This document shows positions 41,465-50,730 of a stretch of DNA of 64,000 bases, piece after piece. This DNA is from Arthrobacter terricola (GTDB lineage Bacteria; Actinomycetota; Actinomycetes; Actinomycetales; Micrococcaceae). The DNA lies in contig NZ_SMRU01000005.1 of NCBI RefSeq assembly GCF_004354015.1, positions 1 to 64,000 of the forward strand, written 5' to 3'. The notes beneath the pieces are model-generated. The model was not told where the DNA came from. It did no database searches and was given only the letters and a program-made list of their open reading frames with translations. The position numbers and the translations under genes were made by a program. The first letter of the stretch is position 1, and the number at the start of each line of letters is the position of its first letter.

Positions 41465-41586
41465 GGCCGCCAGCCTACGGCAGGGCCCCGGAGGCATGGT
41501 GTCGGTGGTCGAGCCGCGTCGCCGCAGCTTGTATGCTTGAATGCGTGTCCGGACGGCGGCTCCTTGGAAACTCCTCCCCGGCACAG

Positions 41587-41659
41587 GCCCTCGTAGCTCA
41601 GTGGATAGAGCACGGCTCTCCTAAAGCCGGTGTCGTTGGTTCGATTCCAATCGAGGGCA
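41587..41659 (+). tRNA. tRNA-Arg (anticodon CCT)
   Basis: Full cloverleaf: acceptor stem GCCCTCG (41587-41593) with CGAGGGC (41652-41658) and discriminator A; D-arm GCTCAGTGGATAGAGC; anticodon stem CGGCT/AGCCG with loop CTCCTAA, anticodon CCT; T-arm with GGTTCGATTCC. The CCA end is not encoded. It reads the rare AGG codon. The next gene starts 2 nt later. Confidence 0.97.
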
Positions 41660-41660
41660 C

Positions 41661-42116
41661 TTGAAAGACCAGTCGCGCGAATCGCTCCCGGCGCCGGATC
41701 TTCGGGCCTATCTGCTCGGCGAATGGAGCATTCACCGGTCCCTTTGGGACCGCGCCGCCGGCACCCGCGGAACCTTTACCGGCGTCGTACGCTACTCGGA
41801 AACCCCCGACGGCGGCCTCCTCCTGCGCGAAGACGGAACCATGAGCTGGCCCACCCACACCGGACCGGCATTCCGCGAGTACCTCCTGCGGCCCTCGGAC
41901 TCGCCGGCAGCGCTGGATGTCTATTTTCCCGACGGGAGGCCATTCCATCGGATGAGCTTCGTCGAGCACGCCAACGAGGACACGCATTGGTGCGCGCCCG
42001 ACGACTACAAAGTCAACTACTCCTGGGCCGGGCCGGATGAATTCAGCTACGCCTGGGACGTCCGGGGACCCGCCAAGGACCTGCTGCTGGAATCCCGGCT
42101 GAGGAGGATGCAATGA
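41661..42116 (+). CDS. DUF6314-family protein
   Basis: A protein of about 151 residues of the DUF6314 type: DLRAYLLGEWSIHRSLWDR at the N-terminus, then GTFTGVVRYSE, GTMSW, YFPDGRPFHRMSF, HWCAPDDYKVNYSW and WDVRGPAKDLLLESRLRR. The compact single beta-domain suggests a lipocalin-like fold; function unknown. The only early start is TTG 41661, 2 nt beyond the tRNA, without a clear Shine-Dalgarno; translation from a processed tRNA-mRNA transcript is possible. It overlaps the Nudix gene (ATGA). Confidence 0.8.
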   Translation: MKDQSRESLPAPDLRAYLLGEWSIHRSLWDRAAGTRGTFTGVVRYSETPDGGLLLREDGTMSWPTHTGPAFREYLLRPSDSPAALDVYFPDGRPFHRMSFVEHANEDTHWCAPDDYKVNYSWAGPDEFSYAWDVRGPAKDLLLESRLRRMQ

Positions 42117-42529
42117 CCCAGGAACACCCGGCCAAAGACCTGATCATCGTCAGCGCAGTCTGCGTCTACGACCGCTCGGGACGGCTCCTGACCGTGCGCA
42201 AGCGCGGCACGGACAAGTTCATGCATCCGGGCGGCAAGCCCGAACCTGGCGAAACTGCCGCCCAAGCGGCGTCCAGGGAGCTGTTCGAGGAGGTCGGCAT
42301 CGTCGTCGGGCCGGATGCTTTGGAACTCCTGGGGACATGGCTCGCGGTTGCCGCCAACGAGGCCGCCACGGACATCGAAGCAACGGTCTTCACTGCTCCG
42401 GGAACCTGGGGGGCCCGGCCTTCGGCCGAGATCGCCGAGATCCGCTGGCTGGACCTCGAAGCGGAGCTCCCGGACGATCTTGCCCCGCTCCTGACGGACC
42501 ACGTGCTCCCCCTGCTCGGTCAAAAGTAG
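42113..42529 (+). CDS. Nudix hydrolase
   Basis: A 138-residue pyrophosphohydrolase. The Nudix box reads GGKPEPGETAAQAASRELFEEVGI (about residues 39-62), matching GX5EX7REUXEEXGU with all catalytic Glu residues. Typical substrates are oxidised nucleotides, NDP-sugars or dinucleotides; the preceding VRKRGTDKFMHPGGK is common in 8-oxo-dGTP- or NUDT18-like members. It is translationally coupled to the DUF6314 gene. Confidence 0.9.
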   Translation: MTQEHPAKDLIIVSAVCVYDRSGRLLTVRKRGTDKFMHPGGKPEPGETAAQAASRELFEEVGIVVGPDALELLGTWLAVAANEAATDIEATVFTAPGTWGARPSAEIAEIRWLDLEAELPDDLAPLLTDHVLPLLGQK

Positions 42530-42669
42530 CGCGAGTCAAAAGTAGCGCCGGTTCGGGAAACCAGAGCCGGAATTCCCACCAGAACCATGGAGCTTTTGGC
42601 CATGTAGTGGCAAAGTTTTCTTTAACTAAATCCAGGTCTCTGCATAGACAGGTCCAGCTGGGGGATCGT

Positions 42670-45600
42670 ATGCAATCCATTGGCGAGCGCCGGCGCAGTC
42701 CGGCCGTCGAGATCCGCGGGCGTATGGCGCGAAGGCCAGCCCTCGCGTGGCTGGCCGCTGCGAGCGGTGCCGCCGTCGCTACCCTGACGGTAGTCCTCGG
42801 CGTGTACCGGGGAAGCTCCGCAGCGCAGTCAGCCGGGGACCTCGTGATCCTTGGTGCCGCACTGATCGCTTCCGCCAGTTGCGCACAGGCCGCACTGCGC
42901 AAGGGCGAAAGCGCACGCGCTTGGTGGACCATGGCCGCGGCAATCCTACTTTGGGCGATTGGCCAGGCGATCTGGACCTTCTACGGCCTCACCCGGGACC
43001 ACGACTACCCCTATCCTTCCCTCGCCGATGCCGCTTTCGTCGGTTACGGGATCCCGGCCGCGATCGGCATCTACATGTTCCCCCGTCCGCGCGCGTCCCG
43101 GGTGGCCTTCGTGCGGACCCTCCTCGACGCTGCAGTGATCGCCTCCGCCGTGCTGTTCCTGAGCTGGGCCACGGTGCTCGGCTCCATGGTCAAAGCCGAG
43201 GGGCCGGACATCCTCACCCATCTCACGGGGCTTGCGTATCCTGTCGTCGACATCGTCATGGTCTCGATCGTCCTGGTACTGACCATGCGGAGGGCTCCCG
43301 GCGAACGGCTGCGGTGGGTGTGCCTTGGTGGCGGGCTGCTCGTCCTGGCAATCACGGACAGCACCTACGTAAAACTGACCGCCGACGGCGTCACCGGGCT
43401 CACCGGCACCCCTCTCGCCGGAGGTTGGATCATGGCGTTCCTCCTGGTCGCCTTGGCCCCGATGGTCCCCTACTCGACGCGAGACAGGCCGGACCGGCGG
43501 CTCTACACCCTCGCTCTTGAACTGCTGCCATACGTTCCGGTCGTCGGCATGGTCATGGTGGCACCCATCCGGACCGGCCGACCGGCCGATCCTTTCCTCC
43601 AAGGTGTGGGAATCACCGTGTTGGCTCTGGCGGTGACGCGCCAGATCCTCATGATCCTGGAGAACATCAACCTCACGCGGGACCTCGAGTCCAAAGTCGC
43701 CCAGCGCACCGCGGAGCTCGAAGGCCTCGGGGCGATCGTCAATTCCTCGGCGGACGCCATCGTAGGCAAGTCCCTGGACGGGGTCATCACCAGTTGGAAC
43801 CCCGGGGCCGAACGGATCTACGGGTACAGCGCCGCCGAGGCCATTGGCCGGCATGTCTCCTTCATCATCCCGGAGGAACTACAAGATGAGGAAGGCAAAC
43901 TCCTCTCAGCTATCAGGAGCGGCAGGGAAACACACAGCTACGAAACAAAGCGTCTCCGGATCGACGGCTCCGTTGTTCCAGTCTCGCTGACAATGTCCCC
44001 GATCCGGGGCAGCAACGGCGTTCATGGAATCGCGACCATCGCCCAGGACATCACCGAACGCAAAATCGCACAGGCCGAATTGGTGACGGCCCGCGAGGCA
44101 GCGGAAGAGTCAAGCCGCTTGAAGTCGGAATTCCTGGCAACGATGAGCCACGAAATCCGCACACCAATGAACGGCGTGATTGGCTTGACCGGTCTGCTGT
44201 TGGACACCCCGTTGGAAGAACGGCAGCGCCAATACGCCGAAGGAGTCAAGGGCGCGGGCGAAGCCCTGTTGACCTTGATCAACGACATCCTGGATTTCTC
44301 GAAGCTCGAAGCCGGCAAGGTCGATCTCGACCCCGCTCCCTTCAACCCGCGGACCCTGGTGGAAGAGCTCGCCGCGCTCATGGCCGAAGCCGCCCAAGCG
44401 AAGGGCCTGGAGCTGATTGCGTATTGCCGGCCGGACGTTCCGGCGATGCTCGTGGGCGACTCGGGCCGCATCAGGCAGATTCTGCTCAATCTGGCCTCGA
44501 ACGCCGTGAAGTTCACCCCTGCGGGCGAGGTGGTCATCAGCGTCAGGGTAGTGGAACGAAACAGCACAACCGTGCGGGTGCGCTTCGAAGTCCGTGACAC
44601 GGGAATCGGAATCGATGCCGAGGACCACCTCAGGCTCTTCGAATCGTTCTCGCAAGCGGACGCTTCCACCACCCGGAGGTACGGAGGAACCGGCCTTGGC
44701 CTGGCCATCTCACGGCGGCTTACCGAAGTGATGGGCGGCGAGATCGGGGTAGACAGCTCACTCGGGAACGGCAGCATCTTCTGGGCAACCCTTCCGCTGA
44801 CGCCAGCGAGTCCGGCTGCAGATCCGCCGTCGATCTCGCCCGACCAACTGACCGGACTCCGGGTCCTCGTGGTCGACGACAACGCAACCAACCGTTTGGT
44901 GCTCGAGAATCAATTGGCGGGTTGGAAGATGGTTCCCGAAGCTGTGGGCGACGCCCGCCAAGCCTTGGTCCGCTGCGGTGAGGAGTCCAAGGCCGGGCAT
45001 CCCTTCGACATTGCCGTGCTCGACATGTGCATGCCGGACATGAACGGCCTGGAGCTGGCCCGGCAACTGAGCACCGATGCCGCCTTGAATTCCACGCGGA
45101 TCATCATGCTGACATCCACCATGAACGTAGATAAGGCCGACCTTGTGGCCGCAGGGGTCCGGGAGTGGTTGACGAAACCAGTCCGCAGTTCCGAATTCTA
45201 TGATCGCCTGATGCGGCTCGTGGCGAGCCGCCCGGCGGCCGCGCCCGTTGCGGCTCCCACGCTTCCTGTGAGCATAAGCCAGCCGTCACGGGGCCTGATC
45301 CTGGTGGTGGAGGACAACGAGGTGAACCAGCTCGTAGCGCGGAGCATGGTCGCGAAACTGGGGTACGAGGTCGACGTCGTCTCTGATGGAAGCGAAGCGG
45401 TCGCTGCCACAGCGGCGACCCGTTACGCGGCGGTCCTGATGGATTGCCATATGCCTGTCATGGACGGCTTCGAGGCAACGAAGGCCATCCGGGCGCGGCA
45501 AAATGGCGGCAAGAGGCTTCCAGTGATCGCCATGACGGCGGGTGCCCTGGATGAAGACCGCGAGCGGTGCCTAGCGGCGGGGATGGACGACTACCTCACC

Positions 45601-46029
45601 AAGCCGGTGGACATGGACAGACTCGAAAAGGTCCTTGACCGGTGGATTCCCGACGCCTCAGCGGAAGGTCCGGTAGGACCCGCGCTGGATCCCGCCCGGC
45701 TGGACATCCTGCGGGACCTCGGACCATCGGACGGGATGGGGTTGCTGCCAGCCGCCGCCCTGGCCTTCCGGCAAGACATCCGACCCAGCCTTGATGCGCT
45801 CCGCCAAGCCCTGGACAACGGAGGACGTGAGGCCGCCAGGCAGGCGGCGCACAAATTGAAAGGATCATCGGCGAATATCGGCGCGGTCCGGGCGGCCAAG
45901 CTGTGTGCGGAAATTGAACGCAGCGCAGCAACGTCGCACGCTGTTGACCCGGCCCTGCTGGCGAGCCTGGAAGACGAACTCGCGCTCGTCGACCAAGCCT
46001 TGGAACGGGCCCTGTCGGTGGCGCGATGA
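42670..46029 (+). CDS. Large hybrid sensor histidine kinase: membrane sensor-PAS-HisKA-HATPase-REC-REC-HPt
   Basis: A 1119-residue protein. About nine TM helices fill residues 25-325 (MASE-like sensor); a coiled coil leads to a PAS domain (about 350-465), the phosphoacceptor His494 (SHEIRTPMNG) and the HATPase (NAVKFTPAGEV, RDTGIGID, GTGLGLAI). Two receiver domains follow with acceptors Asp785 (VLDMCMPD) and Asp925 (LMDCHMP), then an HPt domain with His1061 (AHKLKGSSANIGA). A complete phosphorelay in one chain is rare in actinobacteria. ATG 42670 has GGGGGA 5 nt upstream; the open frame further upstream lacks homology. It is coupled to the REC-GGDEF gene by ATGA, which makes that protein its likely output. 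Confidence 0.95.
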   Translation: MQSIGERRRSPAVEIRGRMARRPALAWLAAASGAAVATLTVVLGVYRGSSAAQSAGDLVILGAALIASASCAQAALRKGESARAWWTMAAAILLWAIGQAIWTFYGLTRDHDYPYPSLADAAFVGYGIPAAIGIYMFPRPRASRVAFVRTLLDAAVIASAVLFLSWATVLGSMVKAEGPDILTHLTGLAYPVVDIVMVSIVLVLTMRRAPGERLRWVCLGGGLLVLAITDSTYVKLTADGVTGLTGTPLAGGWIMAFLLVALAPMVPYSTRDRPDRRLYTLALELLPYVPVVGMVMVAPIRTGRPADPFLQGVGITVLALAVTRQILMILENINLTRDLESKVAQRTAELEGLGAIVNSSADAIVGKSLDGVITSWNPGAERIYGYSAAEAIGRHVSFIIPEELQDEEGKLLSAIRSGRETHSYETKRLRIDGSVVPVSLTMSPIRGSNGVHGIATIAQDITERKIAQAELVTAREAAEESSRLKSEFLATMSHEIRTPMNGVIGLTGLLLDTPLEERQRQYAEGVKGAGEALLTLINDILDFSKLEAGKVDLDPAPFNPRTLVEELAALMAEAAQAKGLELIAYCRPDVPAMLVGDSGRIRQILLNLASNAVKFTPAGEVVISVRVVERNSTTVRVRFEVRDTGIGIDAEDHLRLFESFSQADASTTRRYGGTGLGLAISRRLTEVMGGEIGVDSSLGNGSIFWATLPLTPASPAADPPSISPDQLTGLRVLVVDDNATNRLVLENQLAGWKMVPEAVGDARQALVRCGEESKAGHPFDIAVLDMCMPDMNGLELARQLSTDAALNSTRIIMLTSTMNVDKADLVAAGVREWLTKPVRSSEFYDRLMRLVASRPAAAPVAAPTLPVSISQPSRGLILVVEDNEVNQLVARSMVAKLGYEVDVVSDGSEAVAATAATRYAAVLMDCHMPVMDGFEATKAIRARQNGGKRLPVIAMTAGALDEDRERCLAAGMDDYLTKPVDMDRLEKVLDRWIPDASAEGPVGPALDPARLDILRDLGPSDGMGLLPAAALAFRQDIRPSLDALRQALDNGGREAARQAAHKLKGSSANIGAVRAAKLCAEIERSAATSHAVDPALLASLEDELALVDQALERALSVAR

Positions 46030-46958
46030 AGGTGCTCGTAGCGGACGACGACTTCGGCTCGCGCTTGGTTGCCCAGGCTGCGGTCGAACAGTCCGGACAT
46101 GACTGCATCGTGGCCGCCGACGGCACGTCCGCTTGGGAGCTCTACCAGCGAAACCGCCCCGAAGTAGTGGTCACGGACCTCATGATGCCGGGACTCGACG
46201 GCTTGGATCTTTGCCGGGCAATCCGCTCCGCGGAGGAAGATTCCTACACCTACCTCGTCCTGGTGACCTCGAAGGATTCACACGCGGACGTGGTCGCGGG
46301 AATGGAGGCCGGGGCGGACGACTACGTGGCCAAACCCCTTGACCCGTTCACCCTGCATACCCGGCTCCTGGTGGCCCAAAGAGTCACCTCGCTGCATGCA
46401 GACCTCGCCCGCTACCGTGAGGCACTGGCCGAACAAGCCCGAACCGATCCCCTGACCAAACTCCACAACCGGCTAAAGCTCGCGGAAGACCTCGAAGAGT
46501 TGCACGATAGAAGCGCACGCTATGGAACGGACTACAGCGTGGCCATTTGCGACGTCGATAACTTCAAGAGTTACAACGACCTTTACGGCCACCAGGCTGG
46601 AGACGCAGCGCTTCAGGCGGTTGCCAACTCACTGGCCAGCGAAGGACGGAAGAGCGACGGAATCTACCGCTTCGGCGGGGAGGAATTCGTCCTCTTGCTT
46701 CCCGGCCAAAGGGTAACCGGCGCTGAAACACGCCTCCTGCGGGCGCTGGAATCGATCCGCTCGCTGGATATTGCCCATTCCGGGAATCCCTCCGGCACCC
46801 TGACGGTGTGCGCCGGAGTCTCAGCCTACGTTTCCGGGCACCGGGTCAGTAGCGAAAGGCTCCTCAAGGAGGCAGACATGGCTTTGTACTCGGCGAAGAA
46901 CGCCGGACGGAACCGGCTTGAAATTGCTCCGGAGGTCCGCCACATCGTCCGCAGCTGA
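46026..46958 (+). CDS. Response regulator with diguanylate cyclase output (REC-GGDEF)
   Basis: A 310-residue PleD/WspR-like protein. The receiver has phosphoacceptor Asp51 (VVVTDLMMPGLDG) and Lys103 (VAKPLDP). The cyclase domain carries GGEEF and an I-site RKSD five residues upstream, so it should make c-di-GMP and be feedback-inhibited. The start overlaps the kinase stop (ATGA), so phosphorylation by the hybrid kinase or its HPt domain is the natural activation route. It converges on the ABC exporter gene with a 28-nt gap. Confidence 0.95.
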   Translation: MKVLVADDDFGSRLVAQAAVEQSGHDCIVAADGTSAWELYQRNRPEVVVTDLMMPGLDGLDLCRAIRSAEEDSYTYLVLVTSKDSHADVVAGMEAGADDYVAKPLDPFTLHTRLLVAQRVTSLHADLARYREALAEQARTDPLTKLHNRLKLAEDLEELHDRSARYGTDYSVAICDVDNFKSYNDLYGHQAGDAALQAVANSLASEGRKSDGIYRFGGEEFVLLLPGQRVTGAETRLLRALESIRSLDIAHSGNPSGTLTVCAGVSAYVSGHRVSSERLLKEADMALYSAKNAGRNRLEIAPEVRHIVRS

Positions 46959-46986
46959 CGTCGACGCCACGGGAACCTGCCGGCCG

Positions 46987-48900
46987 TCACAGCTCCGGGA
47001 GCGCCTCCTGGGCAACCGCCGCGGCCTCGGCAAACTGGGTGTTGTAGAGCTCGGCGTAGCGGCCATCCGCAGCAAGGAGCTCTGCATGCGTTCCGCGTTC
47101 GATGATCGAGCCGTCTTCCACCACCAGGATGACGTCCGCGGCACGGATCGTGGAGAGCCGGTGGGCAATCACGACGGCGGTACGCCCCTCGAGCGCCTCG
47201 CCAAGGGCCGCCTGGACGGCGGCTTCACTCGTCGAGTCGAGGGCGGCCGTGGCTTCGTCGAGGATGACCACCCTCGGCTGGGCGATGAGCAGTCGGGCGA
47301 TCGTGAGGCGCTGGCGCTCGCCGCCGGAGAGCCGGTAGCCGCGCTCCCCCACCACCGTCTCCAGGCCGTCCGGCAACGAACGGACCATGGCCTCGAGCCG
47401 CGCACGCCGCAGCACGTCCCACATTTCCTCGTCGCTCGCTCCCGGGCTCGCGAGCCGCAGGTTGGAGGCAATGCTCTCGTGGAAAAGGTGCCCGTCCTGG
47501 GTGACCATGCCAAGCGTGGTCCGCAGCGAGTCGAAGGTGGCGTCCCGGATGTCCAGGCCGGTCCCCGGGCCATGCCCGCCGAGACGTACCGCGCCGGAAT
47601 CGACGTCGTAGAGCCGGGAAAGCAACTGGGCCACCGTTGACTTGCCGGCGCCGGACGAACCGACCAGCGCCACCGTCTGGCCCGGCTCTACCCTGAAGCT
47701 GATGCCGTGCAGGACTTCCTCGCCACCACGGGTGTCCAAAGTGGCGACGTCCTCGAGCGACGCGAGCGAAACCTTGTCCGCGGACGGGTATCCGAATCGG
47801 ACGTCATCGAATTCCACGGCAACAGGCCCGGAGTCCACGGCAACGGCGTCGGGCTTCTCCTGGATGAGCGGCTCGAGGTCCAGGATCTCGAAAACCCGCT
47901 CGAAGCTGACCAGGGCACTCATGATCTCGATACGCGCGTTGGACAGCGCGGTGAGCGGTGCGTACAGGCGGGTGAGGAGCAGCGCCAGCACGACGACGTC
48001 GCCCGCTGCCAGCTGCCCGCCGAGCGCAAGCCAGCCGCCCAAGCCGTAAACAAGCGCGAGCGCGAGGGCCGAGACCAAGGTGAGTGCGGTGATGAAGGTG
48101 AATTGCAGCATCGCAGTGCGGACCCCGATGTCCCGCACGCGTCCGGCGCGCAGGGCGAACTCGGCGGACTCTTCGTCCGGGCGGCCGAACAACTTGACCA
48201 AGGTGGCGCCCGGCGCTGAGAAGCGTTCAGTCATCTGGGTTCCCATTGCGGCGTTGTGGGTCGCAGCCTCGCGCCGCAGGTCGGCGAGCTTCGAACCCAT
48301 CCGCCGGGCCGGGATGAGGAAGACCGGCAACAAAACCATGGCCACCACCGTGACCAGCCACGATGTGTTGAGCATGACCAAGAGCGTGAGGACCAAGGAC
48401 ACGAAGTTGCTGACCACGCCGGAAAGCGTGCCGGCGAATGCCGACTGGGCGCCGATGACGTCGTTGTTCAGCCTGCTGACCAGGGCGCCGGTGCGGGTCC
48501 GGGTGAAGAACGCGATGGGCATGCGCTGCACGTGGTCGAAAACCCGGGTGCGCAGGTCGACGATCACGCCTTCACCGATCACCGACGACAACCAGCGGGT
48601 CAGCAGTCCCAGCCCGGCGTCGGCAACCGCGACCGCCGCAATGAGCCCGGCGAGGCCGATCACGATGCCGGCCGCGGAATGGGCGATGATCGCGTCCACC
48701 ACCCGGCCGGCAAGGACAGGCGTGGCAACGGCGAGGAACGCGCCCACGATGGAAGAGACCACGAACGCGATCAGCTTGTTGCGGTACGGCTTGGCAAAAG
48801 CCAAGACGCGCCTGATGGTTTCCCGGGAGAACGGCTGGGAGCCGCTCTTGGCACGGCTGATGTTGTAAAGCGAACGCCAAGCGACGCCATCCATGCTCAT
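46987..48900 (-). CDS. ABC exporter, fused transmembrane and ATPase domains (multidrug/lipid type)
   Basis: A 637-residue half-transporter acting as a dimer. A type IV (ABCB-like) membrane domain with six TM helices spans about 30-330; a nucleotide-binding domain follows with Walker A VGSSGAGKST, Q-loop MVTQDGHLFHESI, signature LSGGERQRLTIARLL, Walker B RVVILDEATAALD and switch His in IAHRLST. ATG 48900 overlaps the stop of the ABC-F gene (ATGA), so it is co-translated with that gene. An N-terminally extended reading frame inside the ABC-F gene is not used. Linkage to an ABC-F protein suggests drug or toxin defence, but the substrate is unknown. Confidence 0.93.
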   Translation of the reverse strand: MSMDGVAWRSLYNISRAKSGSQPFSRETIRRVLAFAKPYRNKLIAFVVSSIVGAFLAVATPVLAGRVVDAIIAHSAAGIVIGLAGLIAAVAVADAGLGLLTRWLSSVIGEGVIVDLRTRVFDHVQRMPIAFFTRTRTGALVSRLNNDVIGAQSAFAGTLSGVVSNFVSLVLTLLVMLNTSWLVTVVAMVLLPVFLIPARRMGSKLADLRREAATHNAAMGTQMTERFSAPGATLVKLFGRPDEESAEFALRAGRVRDIGVRTAMLQFTFITALTLVSALALALVYGLGGWLALGGQLAAGDVVVLALLLTRLYAPLTALSNARIEIMSALVSFERVFEILDLEPLIQEKPDAVAVDSGPVAVEFDDVRFGYPSADKVSLASLEDVATLDTRGGEEVLHGISFRVEPGQTVALVGSSGAGKSTVAQLLSRLYDVDSGAVRLGGHGPGTGLDIRDATFDSLRTTLGMVTQDGHLFHESIASNLRLASPGASDEEMWDVLRRARLEAMVRSLPDGLETVVGERGYRLSGGERQRLTIARLLIAQPRVVILDEATAALDSTSEAAVQAALGEALEGRTAVVIAHRLSTIRAADVILVVEDGSIIERGTHAELLAADGRYAELYNTQFAEAAAVAQEALPEL

Positions 48901-50567
48901 GGCTGGTGATTCCCCATTCCGGAAGTGTGGTGCAGTTCTGTTACGGTGCCGTCCTCGAGATGCCATCGGGAATCGAGGCGGACGTTTTCGAGCAGGCGGC
49001 GGTCATGCGTGACCAGCAAGACGGCGCCGTCGTAGCTGTCCAAGGCTTCCTCAAGCTGCTCGATTGCCGGCAGGTCGAGGTGGTTGGTGGGCTCGTCGAG
49101 GACCAGCAGGTTGACCCCGCGGGCTTGGAGCAGGGCAAGGGCGGCGCGCGTGCGCTCGCCCGGGGACAACGAGTCGACAGTCCGGGAGGTGTGGTCCGCT
49201 TTGAGGCCGAACTTGGCCAGGAGCGTGCGGACATCCGCGGAACTCCAGTCAATCAAAACGGCTTCGACGGCGTCCGCCAACGGAAGGTGCCCCGCCAAGA
49301 GTCCCCGCGCTTGGTCCACTTCGCCGATCGCCACCGACACGCCCATTGAAGCCTCGCCGGCGTCCGGCGTTTGCGTCCCGAGCAGCAGGCGCAGGAGGGT
49401 GGACTTTCCGGCGCCGTTCGGACCGGTGATTCCGATCCGCTCTCCCGCGTTGAGCTGCAGGTTGACCGGCCCCAGGGTGAAGTCGCCTTGGCGCGCGACG
49501 ACGTCCCGCAAGGTTGCGACGACGGAACTGGACCGGGGAGCCTGGCCTATGCTGAACTGCAACTGCCACTCTTTGCGCGGCTCCTCGACCTCTTCGAGGC
49601 GGGCGATGCGCGATTCCATCTGCCGGACCTTCTGGGCCTGCTTTTCGGAGGACTCGGTGCTCGCTGCCCGGCGGATCTTGTCGTTGTCCGGGTTTTTCCT
49701 CATGGCGTTGCGGACGCCCTGCGAACTCCATTCCCGTTGGGTCCGCGCACGCGCAACGAGGTCGGCCTTGGTGTTGGCGAATTCTTCGTAGCGCTCGCGC
49801 GCATGGCGCTTGGCCACTGCGCGTTCTTCGAGGAAGGAATCGTAGCCGCCGTCGTAGACCGCGACGCTGTTCTGCGCGAGGTCCAGTTCGAGCACTTTGG
49901 TGACGCAACGAGCCAGGAATTCGCGGTCGTGGGAGACCAGCACCGCACCGCCACGCAGGCCCTGGACGAAGGACTCAAGCCGTGCCAGTCCGTCGAGGTC
50001 GAGGTCGTTCGTGGGTTCGTCGAGGAGGACGACGTCGAAGCGGCTCAGGAGCAATGCCGCCAAAGCCACCCTGGCAGCCTGGCCACCCGAGAGTCCCGTC
50101 ATGGGGGCTTCGGGTCCGGCGTCGAGCCCGAGTTCCGCCAGGACGGCAGGGATCCTGTCCTCAAGGTCGGCAGCTCCGGAGGCCATCCACCGGTCGAATG
50201 CGAACGAGTAGGCGTCGTCAGCGCCAGGCGCGCCTGAAGCGAGCCCTTCCGCGCTTTCTTCCATGTCGGAAGTCGCCTGGGCGCATCCGGTACGGCGGGC
50301 GATGTAGGCGGCGACCGTTTCGCCCGGGGTGCGTTCGTGTTCCTGGGGCAACCAGCCCACGAAGGCATCGCTGGGCGCAAGGCTGACCGTTCCGCCTTGC
50401 GGGCGGTCGGCTCCGGCGAGGATCCGCAGCAGGGTGGATTTTCCGGCGCCATTGGCGCCGACGACGCCCACCACATCGCCGGGGGCAACGGTGAGGGACA
50501 GTTTGGAAAACAAAGTGCGGTGACCGTGGCCGCCGGAGAGTTCTTTGGCGACAAGCGTTGCAGTCAT
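48897..50567 (-). CDS. ABC-F family ATPase (ribosome-protection/translation-factor type)
   Basis: A 556-residue soluble protein with two ABC domains and no membrane segment. Domain 1 has [25 protein letters not shown] and LLDEPTNDLD; domain 2 has [23 protein letters not shown] and VLDEPTNHLD. The linker of about 70 residues (EERAVAKRHARERYEE to ESRIARLEEVEEPR) is highly charged and helical. ABC-F proteins act on the ribosome E site; many give resistance to macrolides, lincosamides or pleuromutilins, others regulate translation. The leader upstream contains a hairpin and a 12-codon reading frame overlapping its start, typical of drug-inducible members. Confidence 0.93.
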   Translation of the reverse strand: MTATLVAKELSGGHGHRTLFSKLSLTVAPGDVVGVVGANGAGKSTLLRILAGADRPQGGTVSLAPSDAFVGWLPQEHERTPGETVAAYIARRTGCAQATSDMEESAEGLASGAPGADDAYSFAFDRWMASGAADLEDRIPAVLAELGLDAGPEAPMTGLSGGQAARVALAALLLSRFDVVLLDEPTNDLDLDGLARLESFVQGLRGGAVLVSHDREFLARCVTKVLELDLAQNSVAVYDGGYDSFLEERAVAKRHARERYEEFANTKADLVARARTQREWSSQGVRNAMRKNPDNDKIRRAASTESSEKQAQKVRQMESRIARLEEVEEPRKEWQLQFSIGQAPRSSSVVATLRDVVARQGDFTLGPVNLQLNAGERIGITGPNGAGKSTLLRLLLGTQTPDAGEASMGVSVAIGEVDQARGLLAGHLPLADAVEAVLIDWSSADVRTLLAKFGLKADHTSRTVDSLSPGERTRAALALLQARGVNLLVLDEPTNHLDLPAIEQLEEALDSYDGAVLLVTHDRRLLENVRLDSRWHLEDGTVTELHHTSGMGNHQP

Positions 50568-50605
50568 TAGTCAATCCTCTCACTGCCCGCCTGGCGGGCG
50601 GGCAT
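50567..50605 (-). CDS. Putative 12-residue leader peptide upstream of the ABC-F gene
   Basis: Reading leftward, ATG 50605 opens MPARQAGSERID and stops at TAA 50569-50567, overlapping the ABC-F start as TAATG. The Shine-Dalgarno of the ABC-F gene (GAGAGG) lies inside its last codons. Such a short frame could couple ribosome stalling to expression of the resistance gene. It has not been shown to be translated. Confidence 0.45.
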   Translation of the reverse strand: MPARQAGSERID

Positions 50606-50609
50606 GGAA

Positions 50610-50654
50610 GAACCCGCTGGTCCGGACTTGGGGGGTGTGCGGACCAGCGGGTTC
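50610..50654 (-). promoter_or_regulatory. Attenuator-like hairpin in the ABC-F leader
   Basis: A perfect 15-bp stem (50610-50624 with 50640-50654) and a 15-nt loop in the transcript leader, followed by a second short GC stem (CCCGCC/GGCGGG at about 50585-50602). Strong hairpins between promoter and ABC-F start are used in ribosome-mediated attenuation; a rho-independent stop with a weak T-run is the simplest reading. Confidence 0.55.
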
Positions 50655-50730
50655 GAGAATCAAGCATAATTCAATGTGCGCTGATCGTAAAATTACAGTG
50701 CTACAGAAGCCGTCCAGCAGAAAGTGGTTC

